A program made the translations under genes and the position numbers. The notes beneath the pieces are model-generated. The model did not search any database. It had not been told where the DNA came from and was given only the letters and a program-made list of their open reading frames with translations. Positions 1 through 8,930 of a stretch of 64,000 nucleotides of DNA are shown here, one piece after another. Origin of the DNA: Psococerastis gibbosa (taxonomy: Eukaryota > Arthropoda > Insecta > Psocodea > Psocidae); contig OZ020490.1 of assembly GCA_963971405.1 (NCBI GenBank), positions 27,987,464 through 28,051,463 of the forward strand, read 5' to 3'. The stretch's first letter is position 1. Each line of letters starts with the position of its first letter.

Positions 1-281
1 TTTCTTTAGTTCCTTATCTGCTATAGTCCAGGTTTCACAGCCATACAATATAACACTCCACACACATGTTTTTAGAAATTGCTTCCTGATGGTTAGTTTT
101 ATGTTATAGGATTCCAGAATCTTGGATTTTTTATTGAATGCCACCTGTTTATTTCAATCGCTGAGCTATTGTCTTCTGTTATTGTGCTGCCCAGGTACTT
201 AAATTGCTTGACACTGCTGAGAACTACTCTGTCAAGGGATGCATATGCTTGGCTAATGTCATTCTTATTCTTCACAACCAT
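1..281 (-). pseudogene. LINE reverse transcriptase fragment, C-terminal part, cut by window edge
   Basis: The minus strand reads FKYLGSTITED (about 160-200) and, in a different frame nearer base 1, SVLLYGCETWT (about 20-60). Both are hallmark segments after the catalytic palm of non-LTR retrotransposon reverse transcriptases. A frame change between them and the lack of any long ORF show a dead copy. The rest of the element would lie to the left of the window. The family is certain enough to call LINE, but the clade is not determined. Confidence 0.75.
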
Positions 282-317
282 TATTTATATCCAAAGTATC
301 CAGAAAAAACTGATTCC

Positions 318-425
318 GAATACTCGATCTATACCACACGGGATTGCCGTAGTATACTGTGTAGTGATCAACACAATGACTCGGTGAGGCATAGATCGTG
401 GGTTCCCCGTTCCAGTCCCAATGGA
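318..425 (+). repeat. Degenerate tRNA-like segment, possible SINE head
   Basis: The stretch has a D-arm-like TGTAGTGATCAACAC and then ATCGTGGGTTCCCCGTTCC, resembling a decayed B box. The words before the B box (TAGATCGTGGGTTC) are the same as in the clearer tRNA-like unit at 5741-5813. The T loop has lost its CGAAT, so this is not a functional tRNA. Call rests on similarity to the second unit. Confidence 0.35.
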
Positions 426-1142
426 TTCATTTTTTTCTTCTTGATAGCTTATTTCAGATACAAAGCCGTCCTAAGGTCTCTTCATCTTAAGCTCAATTTA
501 GCGTTAAAAGGGGAGGTCATATTTTTTATAACTTAGCTCTACAATTAATCAAAGAAATGCTGCTTATGAAAATCTATTGTGTTATAAGTGCGAATCCGAT
601 TTTCTTTATTTACAGTGAATTCAAAAATGAAAAGGCTATAAGTTCCGCCAGACGGCCTTAAGATGCACGGTACTTTTTTTTCCAAATAGGGGTTTCTATT
701 TAATTGTAATAAATTAGGGAGTTAAGGCGGCATATGAGTTTAATATGTTAATAATAAGGGGGTGGGCGGTAATGATTGGTTGACAGTTGACACGTCCACG
801 TTAATGGAGACATGACAATAGCGCGGCCATCTTGAAACAATGCCCAACCAAATTAATACTAATTATTATTATTGTCGTTCAAATGTTAATGCGCTCACTG
901 GGCCGAGCACTCGATGCTTTACTGCGCTCTCAGCCACTGTTTTACTTTAATCCATTATTCTATTTCGGTTCTGTATACTTAGTCGCCCATTCTTTTTTTT
1001 TATATGGCCACTACTTATATACATATTGGAGCAGTGGCGGATTAAAGGGTGGTCGTCGGTCCCCCCCCCCCCCAAGCTATAAAAAAGAACCATTTCCTGT
1101 CACAGAGTAAACAAATAATTTCACACATTAGTTTTAACTGAA
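426..1142. other. Gene-free stretch with a G/C-rich transposon end
   Basis: No protein homology is recognisable. At 1033 the sequence CAGTGGCGGATTAAAGGG followed by a C13 run looks like the left terminus of the G/C-homopolymer hAT-type MITEs found elsewhere in the window. Its other end is not identifiable. The open frame at 832-1110 runs through this repeat and is not convincing. Confidence 0.4.
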
Positions 1143-1430
1143 ATTAGAGATAAATAATTAGATTACTCGTGACTTCGTGGTACTTCATTTTAATAAACAA
1201 AAAATAACAAAAACTTAGAGTTTTAGAAAAACTTGTTATAACAACCCGATTTAGTAAAACCCAAATAATCGTTAAGAAATTAACTTTGTCCAAGAAACCC
1301 ACTTGTGTTAATATAAAACCCTGAGCGCTTTCGGCAAGAACTGCCATCTACAGAGCTCCACTACCACAGTTACACATTATCTGCGATCCGAGACTTGCTC
1401 AACTTGTTGCGTTTTCTCCCCGGCTTAGGG
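1143..1430. repeat. Left arm of a long inverted repeat (partner 5455-5690)
   Basis: The segment with GAGCGCTTTCGGCAAGAACT and TGCCATCTACAGAG reappears in reverse complement near 5520-5545. Similarity extends on both sides (AACAACCCGATTTAGT on one side, ATCTGCGATCCGAGACTTG on the other). The arms differ by scattered substitutions and bracket the Gypsy and Penelope-like sequences. They may be terminal repeats of the Penelope-like element, some of which are known to carry inverted terminal repeats. Confidence 0.6.
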
Positions 1431-1553
1431 TTCTTTAGGAGGCTGTAGGATCGAGGAATGAATGTTGTGAAATAATTACAACAAGAATTAATTAACAGAA
1501 ATTATATTCTTGATAGAATTATGAAACCCTAAGATATAGAAAAATAGAGCACC

Positions 1554-2231
1554 TGTAGTAGCGTGGCCAATAAGCGTCTCCAATAAATAAAAAGTAAGCG
1601 ATCACCTCATGGCTCAATCCTAAATCGTCACATTGTCTGGGCTGAGGAGGGAGCGGAGTCCGAACACCCCCTTCCGGGTGGGGTTTAGCCCATCATCGTC
1701 GAAATCAAATCCATGCCACCACAACTCCTGCCAGCCATCATCCTTATGACTTCTTCCTTCTTTAAAATCTCATTTCTTTTTTTTCTTTTTTTAAAATCCA
1801 AATCGGGTTATAAGAAATTCTCGGCCATCCTTTCTCGTAACATTTTCTAACAAGCCACCGCAAATTCAACCGGCCGCCAACCTCTCGTCAAAAACTTTTT
1901 TAAAGTAATAATAATAATAATAAAAGTATTTTTATTAATAAATAGAAATAAATAATAATAGATACTTTATGATTTTGTGATTTTAAAAGATCTGGCGATA
2001 ATTAAATTGTGAATAATAATAAAAGATAGAAAAAATTAATTTATTTTAAACCGATGATGTTTATTTGGAGGTTGGTTAATTGAACAAAACAAATATGGCG
2101 GATTTACAAATAAATAAATAAATTGAAAAAATTTAATAAATAATAATAAGAAGATATGTAATCGTAATATTAAGATTTAGTATATCCAGTAAACTGGATA
2201 CACATATAAAAAGGTAGGGTTGCACGCTACA
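1554..2231 (-). repeat. 3' LTR of the Gypsy element (leftmost copy)
   Basis: Direct repeat partner of 4122-4776. On the minus strand it starts TGTAGCGTG and ends CACGCTACTACA, a short imperfect terminal inverted repeat. It contains CAATAAATAA and AT-rich blocks that could supply TATA and polyadenylation signals. Confidence 0.8.
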
Positions 2232-2232
2232 A

Positions 2233-2265
2233 CAAGGGTCTTCCCCCCCCCCATTTTTTTTCAAA
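2233..2265 (-). other. Candidate polypurine tract next to the 3' LTR
   Basis: On the minus strand a run of A, then T, then ten G followed by AAGACCC lies immediately before the LTR. This is the expected place and composition for the plus-strand primer of an LTR retrotransposon. Confidence 0.55.
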
Positions 2266-3155
2266 CCTACACTCGTTAGGAAAGCAAACGAGAGAAAAGC
2301 CCCCATCGCCCCCAAGAAGTCAACACCACACGAACCAAAGATCCCCAGAAAAACAGAGAAGAAAAGAACGGAACAACGGGAAGGGATCTACACTAGCCTG
2401 AGCCAGTACGAGACCTTTGAGCGGTTAAAACCTAAAGAACATCTTAACCGATCCACTGACGGGTAACCTCGCTACAGAAGAGGGAAAAACCAATCATACA
2501 CCATTCGTATCCCATTCATACAACATCCATCCACGGATTGGGCGCCATCTGTAGGAGCAGAGAGAAAGAAGAACAGCTGAGGAGATATGGTATGGGACTT
2601 CGCGGTCCCAAAAAGACCGGACTATCCCATCGTAACAGAGTACAGAAGGGAGTTCCAGAACGTAAAACGTCGATACTAAGCATCTCGCGATAGCATTAGG
2701 ATCGCCCTCAAAAGGTCATAGCGGACCACCCTCCGTAAAAAAATTACACATTGGGGAGTTCACACACACTCATAAATCAAACACTCGAAAACAAACTCCC
2801 ACCCAACTATTGATCAATTCACTAACTATACCAAAAACCAAACTCAGAACAGAAGGTATCCAAACATGGTCTTTTCAACCTCATTCTCCAATGCAAATCG
2901 ACATGGAAGGATAGAAAGCTCACCCCCCATTAACGATTCACGAATCATTTTCCAAAATTTAATACGTCCAGGAGTACTCAAAACTCAAACAACCAGGACA
3001 TTCCTATTCAACGTCGTACTAAACTCACTAACTATTAATCACCTCCGGGACGACAACTAAAACAAGCAAAAAAATATGTAGGGTACACCCCCTCTTTCTT
3101 TCATATACTATTTTAAGTACACAACAATACACAGTCGAACCCACGATATTATAGT
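2266..3155. other. Non-coding internal region of the Gypsy element
   Basis: Between the integrase stop and the polypurine tract there are about 890 bases with no recognisable domain. The position is where an env-like gene or long 3' untranslated region would be, but no long minus-strand ORF is present. Confidence 0.5.
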
Positions 3156-4121
3156 CTAGGTCAACACAGATTTCAAGTGAGACACATGCCAACGTCCAGC
3201 CAAAGTACCATTCATGCGTTGCAGTTCATACTGCGTTGGCGAAAGCACTGTTTTTATAATGAATGGTCCCTCCCATCGTGGATAAAATTTGGCTGTTTTC
3301 TTATCAATAGCACTAGATTGGTGAAAATCTTCCTTAAACACTAGTTCTCCCGGTTGATAGGTCACATCTTTCCTTCGCAAATTATAACGTGCCGCCTGTC
3401 GTTGTTTAGCCCTCCTTACGGTGGATCGTACCCGTTGATAGAGAGCGTCAAGATTAGTGGTCAAAGTGCCATTATAGGTGACAGGATCAAATGGCATTAA
3501 ATCAGAATTATCAGTAGTTGCAGCCAACTCATAAAAGGAGCGCAGTTCTCTGCCATAGACTAGCTTGGATGGAGAAAAACCCGTTGCTTCACTTACCGAC
3601 GTTCTAAGAGCAAACAGAACAAATGGTAAATGTAAATGCCAAAGCTGGTGATTATCCTTAGCGTAAATAGCCAGCGCGGTCTTGATTGTCTGATTATATC
3701 TTTCAGTTGGGTTACTTTGTGGATAATAACGCGGACAGAAATGTATTTTGATATGGTGGTCTTCACAGAATTGTTTAAATCGCCTACTAGTAAATTGTGA
3801 TCCATTATCCACCAGTATGATCTCCGGTACTCCATGATGCATGATAACATGATTGAACAGGGCGTCTTCGACAGTCTTCGAAGTCGCAGATTTCAATGGG
3901 ACTCCTATACTCCACTTTGTGCACGAGTCAATGAAGACACAGATATAACGATGGCCACCGCGACTGCGGGGTAATGGTCCCACTAAGTCGCAAGTCAGAA
4001 GTCGAAATGGTTTGAGTGATGGCGGGTGCACCTGCATGTGCCCATGAGGCGTGGTATTGCGTGGTTTATGGCGTTGACAATCCAGACATCGGCGAACGGC
4101 GAGGCGCACATCTCGGGCCAT
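3156..4121 (-). pseudogene. Gypsy integrase core and C-terminal domain, N-terminally truncated pol
   Basis: The 321-residue ORF is a retroviral-type DDE integrase. Catalytic residues are visible as D45 (LTCDLVGPLP), D105 (VDNGSQFTSRRF) and E140 (YYPQSNPTERYNQ). A WEGPFIIK GPF-type motif and WHVSHLKSVL close the C terminus. The spacing and NPxER motif resemble the 412/mdg1-like lineage. Only C12 and C15 of the HHCC zinc finger remain at the start. The ATG at 4121 is adjacent to the LTR copy, so it is a deletion junction rather than a natural start. The enzyme core looks intact, but the element could move only in trans. Confidence 0.85.
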
Positions 4122-4776
4122 TCTCCAATAAATAAAAAGTAAGCGATCACCTCATGGCTCAATCCTAAATCGTCACATTGTCTGGGCTGAGGAGGGAGCG
4201 GAGTCCGAACACCCCCTTCCGGGTGGGGTTTAGCCCATCATCGTCGAAATCAAATCCATGCCACCACAACTCCTGCCAGCCATCATCCTTATGACTTCTT
4301 CCTTCTTTAAAATCTCATTTCTTTTTTTTCTTTTTTTAAAATCCAAATCGGGTTATAAGAAATTCTCGGCCATCCTTTCTCGTAACATTTTCTAACAAGC
4401 CACCGCAAATTCAACCGGCCGCCAACCTCTCGTCAAAAACTTTTTTAAAGTAATAATAATAATAATAAAAGTATTTTTATTAATAAATAGAAATAAATAA
4501 TAATAGATACTTTATGATTTTGTGATTTTAAAAGATCTGGCGATAATTAAATTGTGAATAATAATAAAAGATAGAAAAAATTAATTTATTTTAAACCGAT
4601 GATGTTTATTTGGAGGTTGGTTAATTGAACAAAACAAATATGGCGGATTTACAAATAAATAAATAAATTGAAAAAATTTAATAAATAATAATAAGAAGAT
4701 ATGTAATCGTAATATTAAGATTTAGTATATCCAGTAAACTGGATACACATATAAAAAGGTAGGGTTGCACGCTACA
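4122..4776 (-). repeat. 5' LTR of the Gypsy element (rightmost copy, 3' end clipped)
   Basis: Same sequence as 1577-2231. It lacks the last 25 bp of the LTR (minus-strand sense), removed by the deletion that fused it to pol. Confidence 0.8.
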
Positions 4777-4783
4777 AACTCGA

Positions 4784-4812
4784 GGAGAAGATGCAAATGT
4801 GACTAGGGAGAA
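4784..4812. repeat. Short inverted repeat flanking the Penelope-like fragment (partner 5436-5464)
   Basis: GGAGAAGATGCAAATGTGAC here is repeated in reverse complement with one substitution near 5445-5465. The two arms bracket the GIY-YIG ORF. G-rich DNA (4839-4865) lies between. Confidence 0.6.
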
Positions 4813-4902
4813 GAAACCTTGTTTATATAGGACTGGGAGCGGGGGGCGGGGGTGGGAGGGGGCGTGGCTGGTTACCTATTCCTAACCTACTAGCTAGATC
4901 TA

Positions 4903-5427
4903 TTAGAGGGCCAGAGGGGATGATTGTGTGAATGTTATGTTGTTTGATAATTTTTCCCTATTGTGTAAAGCTCTTTTGATTTCAACATTTTCAAAAAAAT
5001 TTAAAGTGTAACTTTTCTTTATTTCGTGTAGGGCTGTGCAATTGTGAGGATCGAATGTGTGATTTTCCGAGTTAAGGTGTTTCACGAATGTGCTGTTGGT
5101 GTTGGTGTCTACTTTACCTGTTATGTGTTCTCTGACCCTAGTTTTAAAGCTTCTGCCTGTTTGGCCTATGTAAATTGCGTTACAATCGTTACAATTTAGA
5201 CGATAAACTCCATTGCCTTTTTCCATTTCTGGTTTGGTCTTGCAGTTCATGAGTTTATTGGCTAAATTGTACGGGGCTGGTGTTTTGTCTGTTGTAGAAG
5301 AAATGAGGTTACTTATTTTTTCTGTAATTTTTTCTATGTATTGTATCCTGAAATATGATTTATTGGTTTCCGGGTTTATGCCCTCTGGGAGGTAAATTAG
5401 TTTGAAGTTGTGTTTGATTTTGTGATG
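4903..5427 (-). pseudogene. Penelope-like element, GIY-YIG endonuclease domain fragment
   Basis: The open frame is 174 residues from the in-frame stop at 5430 to the stop at 4903; the first ATG is at 5250. It contains GVYRLNCNDCNAIYIGQTGR followed by SFKTRVREH, the Cys-rich GIY-YIG endonuclease signature of Penelope-like retroelements. KHNFKLIYLPEG lies upstream, as in the linker of such elements. The catalytic Arg and His of the motif are present, and the C terminus runs to a natural-looking end. The reverse-transcriptase half is absent, so this is a 5'-truncated copy. It lies directly beside the Gypsy insertion, which may have landed in its 3' region. Confidence 0.85.
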
Positions 5428-5435
5428 TCATACAT

Positions 5436-5464
5436 TTAACTAGTCACGTTTGCATCTTCTCCTT
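5436..5464. repeat. Partner arm of the inverted repeat at 4784-4812
   Basis: Reverse-complement match to the opposite side of the GIY-YIG fragment (CACGTTTGCATCTTCTCC). Confidence 0.6.
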
Positions 5465-5690
5465 GTTGATCAAGTCTCAAATCGCAGATAAGGTGTAACT
5501 GTGCTAGTGGGTTTCCCTCTGTAGATGGCAATTCTTGCCGAAAGCGCTCAGGGTTTTATAATAACATAAGTGGGTTTCTTAGACAAAGTTATATAATTTC
5601 TTAACGATTATTTGGGTTTTACTAATTCGGGTTGTTATATCAAGTTTTTCTAAAACTCTAATTTTTTGTTATTTTTTGAAATTAGAGGAT
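5455..5690. repeat. Right arm of the long inverted repeat (partner 1143-1430)
   Basis: Reverse-complement relative of the left arm, including TTGCCGAAAGCGCTCAGGG and GGGTTTTACTAATTCGGGTT. The arms are about 4 kb apart. Confidence 0.6.
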
Positions 5691-5838
5691 ATAGGAAAAC
5701 TGGGCTTGGTGGAATTCGAACCCACGATCTACGCCTAACCGGGTTTGTGGTCCAGTGGTTAAGACGACGCTCCGGTTAAGCGTAGATCGTGGGTTCGAAT
5801 CCCGCTAAGCCCAGTTTCTCAATATCTTCTAATTTTGG
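5682..5838 (+). repeat. tRNA-like unit within a foldback
   Basis: Bases 5741-5813 fold as a 73-nt tRNA-like cloverleaf: acceptor GGGTTTG with TAAGCCC, anticodon stem ACGCT/AGCGT around a 7-nt loop, T stem GTGGG/CCCGC with loop TTCGAAT. The A box (TGGTCCAGTGG) and B box (GGTTCGAATCC) are intact. The apparent anticodon would be GGT, but position 33 is C instead of T, so I favour a tRNA-derived SINE over a working tRNA. The 3' half and following TTTCT...CTAATTTT are repeated in reverse complement at 5682-5740, making a large hairpin. Confidence 0.6.
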
Positions 5839-6035
5839 TTATAACGTGGAGGTTACCTCTTCAATAACCAAAGTTAAGTTAATGTCAGTGTTATATACAC
5901 CATATAATAATTAGTTTAAAAAAATAAAAATAAAGGAATTGGCGCGAAAATTTCGATTACTATCTACAAGTGTCTGTTTGCCAAGTTTTTACGTTTTGTA
6001 ACAGCAAAGGCTTTCTCGGCCGGAGTCAAATGAAG
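5839..6035. other. AT-rich spacer
   Basis: No ORF, repeat or RNA gene recognised between the tRNA-like foldback and the hammerhead-like block. Confidence 0.4.
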
Positions 6036-6230
6036 ATTCAGTAGAATCCGGGCTGATGGCCCGTGGACGAAACGTTTGGAAGTTCGCTTTCATTTCGACC
6101 ACGGCCCATCAGCCCGGATTCTACTGATTCTTCATTCAGCAGAAGTCTACGCAGTTCCACTGAAGATGTCGACCGCAGATGTTGACGAAACGTTTAGAAG
6201 TTCGCTTTCATTTTGACCACGGCCCATTTT
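6036..6230 (+). ncRNA. Foldback plus hammerhead-ribozyme-like motif
   Basis: At 6160-6192 the plus strand has CTGAAGA, then GTCGAC / CGCAGAT loop / GTTGAC (a 6-bp stem), then GAAACG. This fits the hammerhead core CUGANGA - stem II - GAAA except for one extra T before the stem. A 43-nt block starting GACGAAACGTTT occurs twice (6066-6109, 6185-6228). A perfect-looking 28-bp inverted repeat (TCCGGGCTGATGGCCCGTGG and its complement) spans 6038-6127. Hammerheads are known in terminal repeats of Penelope-like elements, one of which lies 0.6 kb away. Activity is unproven; no convincing stem III is visible. Confidence 0.4.
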
Positions 6231-6352
6231 TTTGACTAGCATGTAATAACAAAGCTTCAAATTTCCATCCACCCCTCCAGAAAAACTTTTTGTTTAATCG
6301 GCCGCCACTGTATTGGAGTGACTACATGTGTATATACGTCAGACAACACGAG

Positions 6353-6484
6353 TAGTGTTCGTCCGATACCGAGACCGAGACGAGACTACGGGGTCTCGGT
6401 CTCGCTGGTGTTTTATTGGTCTCGAGTCTCGGTCTCGGAAAAAGATTTTGAGACCGAGACCGAGACCGAGCTGGGCGAACACTA
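6353..6484. mobile_element. hAT-type MITE with GGTCTC-rich interior
   Basis: 132-bp element with terminal inverted repeats TAGTGTTCGTCC and, at the other end, GGGCGAACACTA. Flanking 8-mers AACACGAG (6345-6352) and AACCCGAG (6485-6492) match at 7 of 8 positions, as expected of a hAT target duplication. The interior is almost entirely alternating GAGACC and GGTCTC units in opposite orientations, so it can fold on itself. Confidence 0.75.
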
Positions 6485-6492
6485 AACCCGAG

Positions 6493-7544
6493 TAAGTGAT
6501 GTTGCCACACTTTTTTACACATCCTGTCATTCTTCTGTTCACAATTTCCTGACATGGAATGTTTCTATTGGGCAAAGCGCAGATGAAAAATCGGAGAATT
6601 CAAATGATTTTTATTTGTTTTTTTTTAATTTTGGAGAATACTATAGTATAGGCAACGTATTGAGCATGCTGCCACCTGCCAGTAGGTAGCTCGCGTAAGT
6701 TAGTTTAATATATGTTATAATAAAATTTAATTAGTTAATTAAAGTTAATTCAGTTTAACCAAAACACTGGTACTCGCTACTTTATTACCTCCATTGTTGA
6801 TCAAATTATATTATTTATAGATTTTCCCGGACATTAATGAGCTTATAATTTGCAGGCTGCTGCCGCATAAATTGCGAACTCTGGCGGTACACTGAATTAA
6901 TCCGTGGACGCTGGTCTCCCCCTGTAACGCCTGCCGCGGGTGGCAGTCTGCTAGGTATTTCTTTTAATGTATTGATATGTATTCTGCTAACAGTCCGCAG
7001 CCTTTCTGCGGACCAATGACCGATAACTGATGACCGATTATTGTTTCGATCCGTTTCGGTTCGATAGCGACTTTCAGTATTTACAATTTGTTTTCTGTCC
7101 GGTATTTGGTTTAATTACTCAGACTGAAGCCATCACTAAATGAGAGATTTCGAATTTTTATGTGCGAAAGCTCTCCATTTACAATGCTAGTCAGGAATAA
7201 AGAGTCAAAGTCTGCCCATCATAAATCATAACTGCAAATACTTGCAAATTAATAAATGAATAGCCTTGGAAACAATAATTAATCTGTGTTCGACAGTTTG
7301 TGCATTATAACTACTATATAAATGCACAACTATTGTAGATAAAGTAATTAGAAATGTCTAAAAACAGGCGGTTAGCTTTGATGAGGAGGGTGGGAATAGT
7401 GCTATATGTGATGGGCGCTCATGTACATCAAATACGTGTAATTGTTAATTGTTACATTTACATGATACCTACTAACCTACTCGCAAGTCGAAATAACGAA
7501 TAATCCGATTTATTATTTATACGTTACCTACTAGTAGTACCTAT
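6493..7544. other. Gene-free, nothing recognised
   Basis: AT-rich sequence without a credible ORF, RNA gene or repeat that matches another part of the window. Confidence 0.4.
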
Positions 7545-8152
7545 ATAGCTTTGTAATACACGTTTTGATGATACAGAAACCCAAAAAAGGGGTTTTTTAC
7601 GAAATGTCTGTCGGTCGGTTTGTCTGTTCGTTGATTTGTGGGTAGGGTGATTATGCTCGGTGGATTCTGTTGAAATTTGGCATAGGTTCATAAAAATCAT
7701 GTCTCCAGACCTTTGTTTTAATTTTGGGCTAACTCAATTTAGGTGGGTCTTTCCCTCCAAACAATTAAAAAACGGCTATAATCAAATGTTTCCTGAACAT
7801 GGCTCCAACGATTTTTCTTCACATTAACCTATTCTATTGTAGGTAGTCGTTATTAATGTAAATAAAACCCAATAGGTCGATGTCCCCTTGATATTTTAGT
7901 TCTGGGGAAGAGAAATAAGTTAAAAAAGAGTCAATTTTCATTAAAAATGACTAAACATAATTTTTCTGTGGAACCTGTCTAACTTGAGTATGTTTCAGGT
8001 GTTAAATATTGCCAGAAACCCGAATCGGTTACTTTTCCAAGCAAAGTTTAGGTTTGGAAAGCAAAATCACTTTTGAAGAAATTATCCGATACTATATAGT
8101 GATTTATGAATAGAAAATCATATACGAGTTCATACGTGCCGGTTGTTTTATT
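7545..8152 (+). repeat. Family A repeat, diverged copy
   Basis: Recognised from the ordered landmarks ACCCAAAAAA, the GTCT-rich tract, GTTGAAATTTGGCATAGGTT, GGGCTAACTCAATTTAGG, AACGGCTATAATC, GTGTTAAATATTG and the terminal GTGCCGGTTGTTTTA. The first terminal motif is worn away. Its divergence from the fuller copies suggests age. Confidence 0.75.
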
Positions 8153-8882
8153 GGGTGCTAATTTACAAAATGAACATAAGCATTTTTTGACGCTCACAAG
8201 AAATTAGGGTCAGTTTAATGTTTTTTAATAAACAAACAATACCTACTAATTTCTTGGGATATTAGTGTCAATTTGACAATTAAGAGTGTATGGGATGTAA
8301 AATGAATATTGTTCATACACAATGTCCTTGAGTATTTTCTTCATGAACTTTACAATGCGTGGAATTTCAGTCCTCAGTTAAGTTCATTAAATAATTGCAA
8401 CATTACGTTATATAATTAAAAACAGCCTATGATATTGTGGATGAAGTAGTCCGCAACCACACTTTCTACAGACCAAAATCTTTATAAATTAACTTACGCA
8501 GGAAATTAAATAAAAAATAACAACCGATTAATCCGCAGGGGTGACCACTACCTTCCAAATCCTCTTATTATTTCTTTCAAAGTAGAATTCAATTCAACAA
8601 TATAATAGTGGAGTGCCGTAAGGCAACAATATTGTAAAACCTCGGAACCCAGGGCCCGTCATCAATCTGTATAACACGAGTTGGACTGCATTAGTGAAAG
8701 CTGTGATTTCTCAAGTTTTTCGTATTTTCAGACAATATCTTGAACAGTGCTTTTTGCCAGGAGTAGCTCGACAGCTATTTACCGTAAGCTTATCCCAAGT
8801 AGCGGAAGAGATATCACTCTTTCGCGTTAATCCGCGGATAACGCGATTCCTCTTGCCATGGTCACAAAAAGGGTTTGTTATT
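8153..8882. other. Gene-free, nothing recognised
   Basis: AT-rich. The 67-codon frame at 8694-8897 has no recognisable domain and runs into a palindrome, so it is not called. Confidence 0.4.
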
Positions 8883-8930
8883 GCATTGAATATATAACAT
8901 ATACATATATTGTGTTATATATATTCAATG
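8882..8930. repeat. AT-rich palindrome
   Basis: CATTGAATATATAACA and TGTTATATATATTCAATG form a near-perfect hairpin around an 11-nt AT loop. Confidence 0.65.

Larger units (their letters stand above)
1554..4776 (-). mobile_element. Internally deleted Ty3/Gypsy-type LTR retrotransposon
   Basis: Two copies of the same roughly 656-bp sequence (1577-2232 and 4122-4777) lie in direct orientation around an integrase ORF read on the minus strand. By eye the copies show no difference, which suggests a young insertion. The left LTR can be extended to 1554 so that it begins TG and ends CA. The right copy lacks those 25 bp because it is joined directly to the integrase reading frame. Gag, protease, reverse transcriptase, RNase H, the primer-binding site and the integrase zinc finger are all missing. 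I see no matching 5-bp target duplication, so part of the insertion site may also have been rearranged. Confidence 0.85.

Noticed and set aside
5741-5813. Functional tRNA-Thr (GGT)
   Set aside because: Position 33 is C, the acceptor stem has G-T pairs, and the unit sits in a foldback with SINE features.
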